Assembly: GCA_963675185.2 (NCBI GenBank)
Contig: CAXXOH010000003.1
Span: 1,302,001-1,366,000 of the forward strand
DNA length: 64,000 nt
Origin: Ilyobacter_A sp963675185
GTDB taxonomy: Bacteria > Fusobacteriota > Fusobacteriia > Fusobacteriales > Fusobacteriaceae
Direction: 5' to 3'
A program made the translations under genes and the position numbers. Below the pieces are notes generated by a model, which saw nothing but the letters and a program-made list of their open reading frames with translations, was not told where the DNA came from and ran no database searches. Below, one piece after another: positions 55,988 through 64,000 of this stretch (positions are counted from its first letter, which is position 1; each line of letters opens with the position of its first letter).

Positions 55988-56581
55988 ATGGAGAGTTTTG
56001 TTATAAACTTGGAAGATATAAGTAAAACCGGTATTATAATAGGGATACTGACCTTTCTAATCGGAGTGAAGTACCCTGACTGGGATTTTAAATTGAGACT
56101 CAAGCACAGATCAGCTTTCACCCACAGCCCATTTATTTTATACCTTTTATACGCAGTCTATCAAAGTGGCGGCGGGGATGAATACAGGTATTTTCTTATC
56201 TCTTTTTCAATGGCTGTAGTGATACATCTGGCCTATGATTATTTTCCACAAAGGTGGATAGGTGGGGCACTAGTATACTTTCCCTTTGGAATGTCTATGG
56301 GGGAAGGTTTCAGCAAGGGATTTTTTTTATCCTCAATATTTTTCAGCAACTTCATTGCAGTAAAGCTCATGGAGAGCAGCAGCGAATACCTGGTTTTTTT
56401 AATAATAGGCTTATTTATATTTTTCAAAGAGGCAAAAAAGGAGAAGAGGCTTTTCAGGCCGCTTATTTTGTATCTATTGGTATACTTTGGAACAGGTTAT
56501 TTTAAATATGATGAACTTTTTAATTGGGCTGCCGAACCACTTGCCGAAGCTATGAAACTTTGGCTTAAAGTGAATAATTGA
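55988..56581 (+). CDS. Membrane protein with HRSxxTHS motif
   Basis: 197 aa, about five to six membrane segments. LKHRSAFTHSP near residue 37 and VIHLAYDYFP near 80 resemble the histidine/aspartate pattern of the YdjM/DUF457 putative membrane-bound metal-dependent hydrolases; assignment is loose. GTAGAT before the ATG is a poor ribosome site. Not co-transcribed with tuf (terminator between). Confidence 0.65.
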   Translation: MESFVINLEDISKTGIIIGILTFLIGVKYPDWDFKLRLKHRSAFTHSPFILYLLYAVYQSGGGDEYRYFLISFSMAVVIHLAYDYFPQRWIGGALVYFPFGMSMGEGFSKGFFLSSIFFSNFIAVKLMESSSEYLVFLIIGLFIFFKEAKKEKRLFRPLILYLLVYFGTGYFKYDELFNWAAEPLAEAMKLWLKVNN

Positions 56582-56583
56582 AC

Positions 56584-56613
56584 TTGACAACATGTTTAAA
56601 TATTTAATATAAT
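56584..56613 (+). promoter_or_regulatory. Promoter of the transketolase genes
   Basis: TTGACA (56584-56589), 18 nt, TATAAT (56608-56613). Confidence 0.8.
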
Positions 56614-56658
56614 TTGTCCATTAAGTAATATATTTGAAAACATTGAAAGGAGAAAATA

Positions 56659-57492
56659 ATGTCAAATATTCAACTGTTAAAAGAGAAGGCGAATGAGATC
56701 AGGAAAGACATTGTCCAAATGGTGTGTGCGGCAAAATCTGGTCATCCTGGGGGGTCACTTTCGTCTGCTGATATAGTGGCGACGCTATATTTCCATGAAA
56801 TGAACATCGATCCTAAAAATCCTAAAATGGAGGAGAGGGACAGGTTCGTTTTGAGTAAAGGGCATGTAGCACCACTTTTATATGCAGCACTTGCTGAAAG
56901 AGGTTATTTTGACAAAAGCGAGCTTTGGAACCTAAGAAAATTTGGAGCTATGCTTCAGGGGCACCCTGACATGAAAAAAGTTCCTGGCGTGGAGATTTCC
57001 AGTGGTTCACTGGGGCAAGGACTTTCGGTAACAAACGGTATGGCATTATCGGCTAAAATATACGGTAAGAATTACAGGAATTATGTACTTATGGGAGATG
57101 GAGAACTTCAAGAGGGGCAGGTCTGGGAAGCTGCTATGACAGCTGCGCACTACAAACTGGACAATGTCGTTGCTTTTGTAGACTCTAACAACCTTCAAAT
57201 AGATGGAAACGTAGAAGATATAATGGGAGTAGAGCCTCTAGATAAAAAATGGGAAAGCTTTGGCTGGAATGTAATAAAAATCGACGGGCATGACTTTGAA
57301 CAAATAATAGCTGCTCTTGACGCTGCTAGGGAGACAAAGGGTAAACCAACGCTAATACTAGCAAAAACAACTAAAGGTAAAGGGGTTTCCTTTATGGAAA
57401 ATGTATGTGAATTCCACGGTGTAGCTCCGACAGAAGAAGAGGCGAAAATAGCTATAAAAGAGTTAGAATTAATCGAACAGATAGATGACTAA
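56659..57492 (+). CDS. Transketolase, N-terminal (TPP-binding) subunit
   Basis: 277 aa. KSGHPGGSLSSADIVATLYF, LSKGHVAPLLYAAL, VSGSLGQGLS-like EISSGSLGQGLSVTNGMAL, TPP/Mg motif GDGELQEGQVWEAAM...NNLQIDG. Split transketolase, as in Archaea and several anaerobes. Pairs with the C-terminal subunit 26 bases later. Non-oxidative pentose phosphate pathway. AAAGGAG ribosome site. Confidence 0.95.
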   Translation: MSNIQLLKEKANEIRKDIVQMVCAAKSGHPGGSLSSADIVATLYFHEMNIDPKNPKMEERDRFVLSKGHVAPLLYAALAERGYFDKSELWNLRKFGAMLQGHPDMKKVPGVEISSGSLGQGLSVTNGMALSAKIYGKNYRNYVLMGDGELQEGQVWEAAMTAAHYKLDNVVAFVDSNNLQIDGNVEDIMGVEPLDKKWESFGWNVIKIDGHDFEQIIAALDAARETKGKPTLILAKTTKGKGVSFMENVCEFHGVAPTEEEAKIAIKELELIEQIDD

Positions 57493-57518
57493 GAAAAAAT
57501 AATTGGAGGTTAATATAG

Positions 57519-58442
57519 ATGAAAAAAGCTACAAGACAGGCCTATGGAGAGGCTTTGGCAGCTCTTGGGAAAAAAAATGAAAATGTAGTGGTCTTAGACG
57601 CGGATCTTTCCAAATCCACAAAAACTGCGATATTCCAAAAAGATTTCCCTAACAGGCATATAAATGTGGGGATATCTGAGGCGGACCTCATAGGAACTGC
57701 ATCAGGTCTTGCCACAACAGGCAAGATAGCATTTGCATCTACATTTGCTATATTTGCTTCGGGAAGAGCCTATGAGCAGATAAGAAATACAGCGGCGTAC
57801 GGGAACTTAAATGTGAAAGTGTGCGCTACGCATGCAGGTATATCTGTAGGGGAAGATGGTGGATCGCACCAGTCTATAGAAGATATAGCTCTTATGAACG
57901 TTATACCAGGTATGACAGTTATGTGCCCTGCGGATGCAACAGAAGCTGAAAAAATGGTATTTGCTGCGGCTGAACACAACGGGCCGGTATATATAAGATT
58001 CGGGAGACTAAATACACCTGTACTTTTTGATGAGTCATATGACTTTAAAATAGGAAAGGCGAGCACACTAAAGGACGGATATGATGTGACAATAGCTGCT
58101 ACAGGTATGCTTGTAGCAGAAGCCATAGATGCTGCTGAAAAACTCAAGGAAGAAGGTATATCTGTAAGGGTTATAAATGTAGGGACTATAAAGCCGCTAG
58201 ACCGGGAAACAATACTAAAAGCAGCTAAAGAAACCAAGTTTATAGTGACTGCAGAGGAGCACTCAGTAGTAGGAGGACTAGGGAGTGTAGTGGCTTCATA
58301 TCTTTCTGAAGTGCACCCGACAAAAGTAGTTAAGATCGGTATAAACGACGAGTTCGGGCAAAGTGGAGATGGAGCTGAACTTATGAAGGTGTACGGACTT
58401 AGTTCTGAGAATATAATCAAAAAAATAAAGGAAAACCTATAA
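57519..58442 (+). CDS. Transketolase, C-terminal subunit
   Basis: 307 aa. Pyrimidine-binding domain (VVLDADLSKSTKTAIF, INVGISEADLIGTASGLA, FASTFAIFASGRAYEQIRN, THAGISVGEDGGSHQSIEDIA) and the transketolase C-terminal domain (AATGMLVAEAIDAAEKL, VTAEEHSVVGGLG). Forms the active enzyme with the upstream subunit. GGAGG ribosome site. Confidence 0.95.
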   Translation: MKKATRQAYGEALAALGKKNENVVVLDADLSKSTKTAIFQKDFPNRHINVGISEADLIGTASGLATTGKIAFASTFAIFASGRAYEQIRNTAAYGNLNVKVCATHAGISVGEDGGSHQSIEDIALMNVIPGMTVMCPADATEAEKMVFAAAEHNGPVYIRFGRLNTPVLFDESYDFKIGKASTLKDGYDVTIAATGMLVAEAIDAAEKLKEEGISVRVINVGTIKPLDRETILKAAKETKFIVTAEEHSVVGGLGSVVASYLSEVHPTKVVKIGINDEFGQSGDGAELMKVYGLSSENIIKKIKENL

Positions 58443-58470
58443 GGGGGTTTAAAAAAACTCCTAAATAATT

Positions 58471-58509
58471 TATAATATAAAGGCGGCTTACAGTCGCCTT
58501 TATATTATA
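58471..58509 (+). terminator. Large hairpin between transketolase and ftsE
   Basis: TATAATATAAAGGCG with its perfect complement (58495-58509), 15 bp, 9-nt loop. Ends 23 bases before the ftsE start and lacks a T-only tail, so it may terminate or may stabilise the mRNA. Confidence 0.6.
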
Positions 58510-58531
58510 AATGTACAGGAGGAGAATTCCC

Positions 58532-59182
58532 TTGCTAAAAATAGTGGAAGTTGATTATAAAAAAGGGTTAAAAAAAATATTTAAAAAACTGAACTTGAGG
58601 GTTTCTGCTGGGGAATTTTGTTACCTGCTTTATTCGGACAGTAGAGAGAAGAAGTTTCTTTTGGACCTTGTATATAATCAAAACAGACTCAAAAACGGCT
58701 CTGTGATGATAATGGGTCAAGATATAAATAGGATGAGTGAAAAGGAGTTCGCCTTGCTGAGGAAAAGGACTTCAATAGTGTACGGAGACTTCAAGCTTAT
58801 ATCATCTAAAAGTGTCTATGGAAATTTGAGCTATGCTTTAGACTTATCCGCAGGTAAAAATAGTCTAAGTGAAGAGAAGCTAGACCGGGTTTTAGATTTT
58901 TTTGGACTTTTACACAAAAAGCATGATTACCCTGAAAGTCTAGATAACAGGGAGAAACAGCTTTTAGCTATAGTAAGAGCAGTAGTTAGAGGGAGTGATT
59001 TGTTTATCTTGGAAGATCCCACAAAATTTTTGACTAAAAACGACTGCGAAAAACTCATGCTTTTTTTGGAAAAGCTAAATAAAAGGGGTAAAACCATATT
59101 TTTTATAACCGATGATGTGTCTTTGATATCAGAATATCAGCATAGAGTTCTTAAATTGGAAAAAGGAGCCATATATGATTAA
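58532..59182 (+). CDS. ftsE: FtsE-like protein lacking ATPase motifs
   Basis: 216 aa. Start is TTG 58532, 9 bases after AGGAGGA; the ATG at 58511 precedes that site. Overall alignable to FtsE (GEFCYLL, NGSVMIMGQDI, SVYGNLSYAL, AIVRAVVRGSDLFIL), but nucleotide motifs are gone: Walker A reads YSDSREKKF, Q-loop VYGDF, signature LDNREKQ, Walker B ILEDPT with the acidic pair altered, D-loop FLT, and H-loop ITDDV. Overlaps ftsX by 8 bases. A pseudo-ATPase scaffold is the straightforward reading; see findings. Confidence 0.8.
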   Translation: MLKIVEVDYKKGLKKIFKKLNLRVSAGEFCYLLYSDSREKKFLLDLVYNQNRLKNGSVMIMGQDINRMSEKEFALLRKRTSIVYGDFKLISSKSVYGNLSYALDLSAGKNSLSEEKLDRVLDFFGLLHKKHDYPESLDNREKQLLAIVRAVVRGSDLFILEDPTKFLTKNDCEKLMLFLEKLNKRGKTIFFITDDVSLISEYQHRVLKLEKGAIYD

Positions 59183-60038
59183 AAGAGTTTTGAATTTTTC
59201 TAGGGAAACCGAAGAGATATTTTACAAAAAGAAAAATTATTATAATATGAACCTGGTTAGCCTAGCCTTGATGATTTTTGTCTTGAATTTTTTTCTTGCG
59301 TACTCGTTTAATATAATCAAGCTTAACGAGAAAATAAAAAACAACTACAAGATAAATTTATATATTGAAAAGGGAACTTCCGCCGATGGAATAGAGGAAC
59401 TTGAGAAAAAAATACTTGCGTATGATGATGTTAGGTATGTTAAGTTTAGGTCGAAAGAGATGGTTTTAAACGAGATGGAAAAGGAACTGGGAATGTCTAT
59501 AAGAAAGGGCGAGAACCCGCTTTACGACTCCATGCTTATAACGTTTAAAAATCCAGAAAATTTAAAATCTTTAGAAGAGAAACTATTGAAAGAAAATAAC
59601 ATAATAGAAGTAATGTATAGCGAACAAAGCATAGACAGTGCAGTTAATAGGATAGAGGAAAACAGAAAACTTATTATGTACGTGGGGATCTTTGCGATAC
59701 TGCCTATACTAGTAACCGTATATAACCTTATACATGGAGCGTTGTTAAGCCAGATAGAGGATATAAAGTCTAGAGTGTATCTGGGTATGAAAAAAAGTCA
59801 AGCTCTGAAACCGTACTACTTTATAAATATCTCTAAAGTGTTTGTATCTTCTCTGCTAGGGGGGCTATTATTTTTAAACCTTTACGAAGCAGTAAAAAAT
59901 GAAAACTTGCCAATAAATCTGGAGTTAATATTTTTGAGCAATCTTGAAGCTGTGGCCATGGCAGGTATATTAGTCGTATTCATGACGATTATTTTACCTT
60001 ACCTATCGGTTAAGAGCATAAATATAAGTGGGGAATAA
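59175..60038 (+). CDS. ftsX: FtsX-like cell division membrane protein
   Basis: 287 aa. Membrane segment at about 25-45, periplasmic domain 50-170 (NYKINLYIEKGTSADGIEELEKKIL, ENNIIEVMYSEQSIDSAVNRIEENRK), then three segments at about 173-190, 215-235 and 255-278, the FtsX topology. Normally transmits FtsE ATP hydrolysis to a periplasmic hydrolase activator. Between ftsE and the EnvC-like gene. Confidence 0.87.
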   Translation: MIKRVLNFSRETEEIFYKKKNYYNMNLVSLALMIFVLNFFLAYSFNIIKLNEKIKNNYKINLYIEKGTSADGIEELEKKILAYDDVRYVKFRSKEMVLNEMEKELGMSIRKGENPLYDSMLITFKNPENLKSLEEKLLKENNIIEVMYSEQSIDSAVNRIEENRKLIMYVGIFAILPILVTVYNLIHGALLSQIEDIKSRVYLGMKKSQALKPYYFINISKVFVSSLLGGLLFLNLYEAVKNENLPINLELIFLSNLEAVAMAGILVVFMTIILPYLSVKSINISGE

Positions 60039-60044
60039 TACTTT

Positions 60045-61139
60045 ATGAAATTGATTTTATATTTTGTCATAGTTTTTAGTTTCGTGTTTGGGGATACAAT
60101 AGACGATATGAAGAAACAGATGGAGAAGATAAACAAAGGTATAGAAGAAAGCCATAAAACCATAAACAAGATAAGCGTGCAACAGAGCAGTGTTTTACAA
60201 CAGATAAAGGATATAGAAAAAGACCTGGAAGGTATAAGGGCGGAGCATTTTCAGCTGCAGGAAGAGTATGAAAAGCTAAAGAAAAAGACGGCATACGGTG
60301 AGAAAAACTTAGAGTTCAGCTCGAAAGAGATAGGTCTCATGGAAGAGGGGTACCGCCAAAAATTGGTTGCCTGGCAGAAGATGAGAGACGAGAGGATGCT
60401 TTCTGGTAAAAAAGGGAACTCTATGCAGGTGGAGCTAAGAAGCATTTTGGTGGAAGATGAAAAAAGGATAAATTCCATAAAAAACGTACAAAATGAGATT
60501 AGGGCAAAAAAAATAGTATTAGAGAGTGAAAAAGAGCAGTTAGGGCTATTAAGGAACAAGCTTAGGATGAAACAAGATCAGATAAACAGAAAAATGGAAG
60601 AAAAAAACGTCCTCGTTGGAAAATTGAAAAATCAGAAAAAGTATTACGAGGGGCGTATCGTAAACTTGAAGAATGAAAAAATCAAGATGGAAAAAGAGAT
60701 AGACAGGATAATAAGAGAGAGAGCCAAGGCTATGAAGGGTAAAGTAGATATAATAACCGCCAAGAAGTATATAGGAACACTTTTAAAGCCAGTGAAGGGT
60801 ATTATAAAGGTCTACTTTGGCCAATCAACTGTTGGTGACGTAAAAAGTACTGGTATAGAGATAAACTCACCTATAGGCAGCCTAGTGAATGCCTCCGCTA
60901 ACGGTGAGGTGATATATGCCGGTAAATTTGGGAATCTGGGAAAAATGGTGATGATAGACCACGGTTATAGCCTTATAACCATTTATGGAAACCTTATATC
61001 CACAAATGTGAAAGTTGGGCAACAGGTAGACAAAAACGATAAAATTGGTATATTGGGGCTTTCTAAAGACGGGGACTCAAATCTTTATTTTGAAACCAGG
61101 TTTAATCTTAAGTCTGAAAATCCGAACATATTCTTTTAG
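60045..61139 (+). CDS. EnvC-like murein hydrolase activator (degenerate LytM)
   Basis: 364 aa. Signal peptide (MKLILYFVIVFSFVFG), coiled coils at about 20-235, then a LytM/M23 domain (GIIKVYFGQ, INSPIGSLVNASANGEVIYAG, VMIDHGYSLITIYGNL, GDSNLYFETRFN). Zinc ligands are missing: HxxxD reads TVGD/STGIEI, YGNL replaces YAHL and NLYFE replaces HLHFE. This matches EnvC, which activates amidases instead of cutting. Six bases after ftsX. Confidence 0.85.
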   Translation: MKLILYFVIVFSFVFGDTIDDMKKQMEKINKGIEESHKTINKISVQQSSVLQQIKDIEKDLEGIRAEHFQLQEEYEKLKKKTAYGEKNLEFSSKEIGLMEEGYRQKLVAWQKMRDERMLSGKKGNSMQVELRSILVEDEKRINSIKNVQNEIRAKKIVLESEKEQLGLLRNKLRMKQDQINRKMEEKNVLVGKLKNQKKYYEGRIVNLKNEKIKMEKEIDRIIRERAKAMKGKVDIITAKKYIGTLLKPVKGIIKVYFGQSTVGDVKSTGIEINSPIGSLVNASANGEVIYAGKFGNLGKMVMIDHGYSLITIYGNLISTNVKVGQQVDKNDKIGILGLSKDGDSNLYFETRFNLKSENPNIFF

Positions 61140-61185
61140 AGCTTTATTTTCGGAGCTTTAAAGAGGGGAAATAGGTGTTTGATTT

Positions 61186-62004
61186 ATGAAAAAAGTGTGT
61201 ATAGTTTATAATACTGACAAGAGTGCCGCTGTAGAATTTTATCTGAAGTCGCTTAGCTACTTCGCTAGCAAGGAGATAGAGGTAGTAGCTGATGAGGACA
61301 TAGATAAAGCGGATTTTGTGGTTGTCATAGGAGGCGACGGAACTCTGCTCAGGGCGAGTAAAAAAATAGCAATAAATAAAAAGGATGTAGTGGCAGTAAA
61401 CTTAGGCAGTCTTGGATTTCTTACAGATATAAAGCAGGAAGAAGCTTTTGATATGTACGACAAGGTTATTCGCGGGGAATATGTAGTGGAAAAAAGAAAG
61501 ATGCTTAAAGTAAGGATAAACAAGGATAAGACCTACTACGCACTGAATGACGTGGTCATGAGCAAGGGTGGTGGGTTCAGCAGGATGCTCAGAATAAGCG
61601 TATTTTCAAACTCAGAGTATGTGAACACCTACAGGGGGGATGGCATAATACTTTCGACGCCTACAGGTTCTACAGCTTATTCGCTTTCTGCCGGAGGCCC
61701 TATCATCAAGCCGGGGTTGGATGCTATGCTTTTGACACCCATAGCCCCACATACACTCAGCATGAGGCCCATAGTACTTGGCGGAAATGAAGTTATAAAC
61801 TTCAGGTTAGAGGACAAGGACAGAAAGGCATATGTGATGGTTGACGGGCAGGATTACGTAGGCATAGGCATATACGACGATATAGAGATAAGCTATTCGG
61901 ATAAGGTTCTCAGACTGGTAAAGCCGGAAAAAAGGGATTATTATTCGGTGCTTCGAGAGAAATTGAAATGGGGAGAGGACTATGTTAAAGGAGCTTCGAA
62001 TTGA
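61186..62004 (+). CDS. nadK: NAD kinase
   Basis: 272 aa. GGDGTLLRA motif, NLGSLGFLTDI, DGIILSTPTGSTAYSLSAGGPI, PIAPHTLSMRPIVLGG. Makes NADP+. AGAGGGG ribosome site. Overlaps recN by 23 bases, a common pairing. Confidence 0.96.
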   Translation: MKKVCIVYNTDKSAAVEFYLKSLSYFASKEIEVVADEDIDKADFVVVIGGDGTLLRASKKIAINKKDVVAVNLGSLGFLTDIKQEEAFDMYDKVIRGEYVVEKRKMLKVRINKDKTYYALNDVVMSKGGGFSRMLRISVFSNSEYVNTYRGDGIILSTPTGSTAYSLSAGGPIIKPGLDAMLLTPIAPHTLSMRPIVLGGNEVINFRLEDKDRKAYVMVDGQDYVGIGIYDDIEISYSDKVLRLVKPEKRDYYSVLREKLKWGEDYVKGASN

Positions 62005-63643
62005 AAACCTTGCAATAATAGAGAAACTTGAGTTAGAGATAAGGGACAGTTTTGTAGTACTGACTGGGGAGACTGGTGCCGGCAAATCCATAATACTTGA
62101 CGGGGTAAACCTCCTCATAGGGGAGAAACCCAGCGTGGAGATGATAAGAGATAGCGCAGACTATTTAGTGGCAGAGGGTATATTTGAAATAAGTGAGCTG
62201 CAGTGTAATAAGCTAAAAGATATGGGAATCGAGGTAGAGGATTCAGAAATAATTGTCAGAAGAAAATTCGAGAGAAGCGGCAGGGGTAAGGCGTTTGTAA
62301 ACGGCAGAAGGGTACCTGTGAACAGCCTGAAAGAGATAATGGGGACTTTGATTGACCTGGTTGGACAGCATAGCCACCAGATGCTTTTGGACAAAGAGAA
62401 CCATATACTACTTTTAGATAAATTTTTAAGTGACGAAGCCTTAAAGATTAAAGAGGAATTAGCTGTACTGGCGGATAGATACAAAAAGATAGATAGAAGG
62501 ATATCTGAAATAAAAAAGACCAGGGAAGAACTAAAGGAGAAAAAAGAGCTTTATGAGTTTCAACTCGCCGAAATAGATTCTGTCAAGCTTATTCCCGGGG
62601 AAGAGGATGACTTGGAAGAGGAGTACAAAAAGCTTTTTAACGGTGGGAAAATAAGGGAAAACTTGAACAACACCTACAGTATACTGAAGGAAAGCGAGCA
62701 AAATGTCATGTCTATGATGTCTGGCGCCCAGAAGAACATCGAGTACATATCAAAGTATGGAAAAGAGTTTGAGGAGGTAGTCGGAAAATTCGAAAAGGTA
62801 TACTACGAAATAGAGGAGATTGTCTACAGTGTGGAGAATTTAATGCAAGATGTGGACGTAGACGAGTACAGGCTGAACAAAGTTGTGGACAGGCTGGATA
62901 AAATAAATAGCTTAAAGAAAAAGTACGGCTTTACCATAGAGGAGATACTGTCTTACAGTGATAGGCTAAGGGGCCAGCTGGACACCCTTGACTCCAGCGG
63001 CCTTGAAGAGAAAACACTTTTGAAGGAAAGGGAGCAAGTTTCGGAGAATTATGCTACAATAAGTGATAAGCTCAGCCTTGAGAGGAAGGCAGTGGCTGAG
63101 AAAATAGAAGACAGGTTGATAGGTGAATTGAAAGATTTGAATATGAAAGACGCAAAGTTCAAAGTGAATTTTGATGAAAATGACGGGATACTGCCTACGG
63201 GGAAAGACAACCTGGAATTCTTGATAGCCCCAAATGTCGGGCAAGAACTAAAACCTCTGTCAAAGGTAGCATCCGGAGGGGAGGTCAGCAGGATAATGTT
63301 GGCCCTAAAGGCAATATTCTCAAAAGTAGACAACATACCAATACTAGTTTTTGATGAGATAGATACCGGTGTAGGGGGAGAGACTGTAAATAAAGTCGCC
63401 GATAAGCTGAAAAGCATAGGAGACAATGTACAGGTCATCTGCATAACTCATTCGCCTTCCATAGCCTCGAAGGCCCAACAGCAGTTCTATATAGAAAAAA
63501 ATGTCGTTAATGGGAAAACCGTAACCACAGTGTATGAACTGGACATGGAAGAGAGAATAAATGAGATAGCTAGGATGTTATCAGGTGACAATATGAGCCA
63601 AACGGTGCTAGATCATGCGAGGGAACTTTTGGAAAAGAGGTAA
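61982..63643 (+). CDS. recN: DNA repair protein RecN
   Basis: 553 aa SMC-like ATPase. Walker A GETGAGKSIILDG near residue 30, long coiled coils 150-340, signature ASGGEVSRIMLALKAI, Walker B VFDEIDTGVGG, H-region CITHSPSIAS. Acts in double-strand-break repair. Starts within nadK. Followed by the Xer gene after 5 bases. Confidence 0.96.
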   Translation: MLKELRIENLAIIEKLELEIRDSFVVLTGETGAGKSIILDGVNLLIGEKPSVEMIRDSADYLVAEGIFEISELQCNKLKDMGIEVEDSEIIVRRKFERSGRGKAFVNGRRVPVNSLKEIMGTLIDLVGQHSHQMLLDKENHILLLDKFLSDEALKIKEELAVLADRYKKIDRRISEIKKTREELKEKKELYEFQLAEIDSVKLIPGEEDDLEEEYKKLFNGGKIRENLNNTYSILKESEQNVMSMMSGAQKNIEYISKYGKEFEEVVGKFEKVYYEIEEIVYSVENLMQDVDVDEYRLNKVVDRLDKINSLKKKYGFTIEEILSYSDRLRGQLDTLDSSGLEEKTLLKEREQVSENYATISDKLSLERKAVAEKIEDRLIGELKDLNMKDAKFKVNFDENDGILPTGKDNLEFLIAPNVGQELKPLSKVASGGEVSRIMLALKAIFSKVDNIPILVFDEIDTGVGGETVNKVADKLKSIGDNVQVICITHSPSIASKAQQQFYIEKNVVNGKTVTTVYELDMEERINEIARMLSGDNMSQTVLDHARELLEKR

Positions 63644-63648
63644 GCGGG

Positions 63649-64000
63649 ATGAATGAAAACGAGATCCAAAGTTTTTTAGATTATATAAAAGACGAAAGAA
63701 ATTTTTCAGAGAATACTCTTTTGGCATACAACAGGGATATACTTGATTTTTTTGAGCATATCGGCGGGAAATCCTATGACCTTGTAACTGAGGAGGATAT
63801 ACTGGGATATACAGAATTTTTGGAAAGCAGGTATGCTCAGAATAGCGTGTACAGAAAGCTTGTTGCGATCAAGTCGTTTTTCAAGTACCTGACATTAAGC
63901 AGGAAAATAGAAAAATTGCCCAGCGAGAATATAAAAAGTTTCCGGCCGGTTAACAGATCCCCGGAAACTTTGAATGAAAAAGAAATAGAAAAGTTACTGC
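63649..64000 (+). CDS. Xer-type tyrosine recombinase (partial, runs off the window)
   Basis: N-terminal 117 residues. ENEIQSFLDYIKDERNFSENTLLAYNRDI and SVYRKLVAIKSFFKYL are the SAM-like N-terminal core-binding domain of XerC/XerD; the catalytic domain lies beyond 64000. Start ATG 63649 after AGCGGG, 5 bases after recN. Likely dimer resolution enzyme; XerC versus XerD not decidable here. Confidence 0.88.
   Translation, partial: MNENEIQSFLDYIKDERNFSENTLLAYNRDILDFFEHIGGKSYDLVTEEDILGYTEFLESRYAQNSVYRKLVAIKSFFKYLTLSRKIEKLPSENIKSFRPVNRSPETLNEKEIEKLL

Overview
The window is a chromosomal segment of an AT-rich, Gram-negative, strictly fermentative bacterium, most likely a member of the Fusobacteriota (Ilyobacter/Propionigenium/Psychrilyobacter-like). 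Reasons: the 16S 5' region has the fusobacterial pattern; KDO genes (kdsA, kdsD) and lipid A decoration genes imply an outer membrane; energy genes are an acyl-CoA dehydrogenase with EtfBA and a multi-subunit NADH-linked [FeFe] hydrogenase. No respiratory chain, phage region or CRISPR array is visible.

Layout. 0-7 kb: LysM lipoprotein, ABC-F ATPase, YjdM, class A penicillin-binding protein, a probable ~125-nt small RNA or leader, YehS and YwbE. 7-13 kb: thioesterase, TSUP permease, murE, an ElyC/YdcF-like protein, kdsA, kdsD and a DUF1858 protein. 13.3-14.0 kb: a decayed IS3-type insertion inside the loop of an intrinsic terminator. 14-19.3 kb: a CoA-transferase divergent from bcd-etfB-etfA. 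19.4-22.8 kb: three tRNAs, the infC-rpmI-rplT operon with a leader attenuator and AUU start, a TPR protein and a membrane J-domain protein. 22.9-27.8 kb: a complete rRNA operon without spacer tRNA. 27.8-34.5 kb: a small ACT/NikR-C-like protein, two DUF2721 membrane proteins and the hydrogenase operon behind an extended -10 promoter with a Rex-like box. 34.5-43.5 kb (minus strand): a two-component system co-directional and nearly contiguous with a GT2 transferase, two ArnT-like transferases, a LABN protein, a UDP-glucuronate 4-epimerase and UDP-glucose dehydrogenase. 43.7-46.6 kb: YeiH exporter, LysR regulator, methyltransferase. 46.8-52.9 kb: glmU-prs-galT, tsaC, an unknown protein and a GspE/PilB ATPase. 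53.3-58.4 kb: radical SAM protein, tRNAs Thr/Glu/Tyr, tuf, a membrane protein and split transketolase. 58.5-64 kb: an FtsE-like protein without ATPase motifs, FtsX, an EnvC-like protein, nadK, recN and the start of a Xer-type recombinase.

How the parts work together. bcd-etfBA and the hydrogenase dispose of reducing equivalents, and both they and the CoA-transferase may answer to NADH/NAD+ through Rex. murE, glmU, the PBP, FtsEX and the EnvC-like protein serve the cell wall; kdsA/kdsD and the 34.5-43.5 kb cluster serve LPS. A dispersed repeat family of about 200-320 bp with inverted arms occurs five times in intergenic regions. The best candidates for something undescribed are this repeat family, the motif-less FtsE next to a degenerate LytM protein, the self-regulated uronate-type lipid A cluster, the TGA-interrupted cysteine-less protein in the hydrogenase operon, and the orphan promoter-terminator transcript near 5.6 kb. 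All assignments come from reading the sequence; no database search was run.
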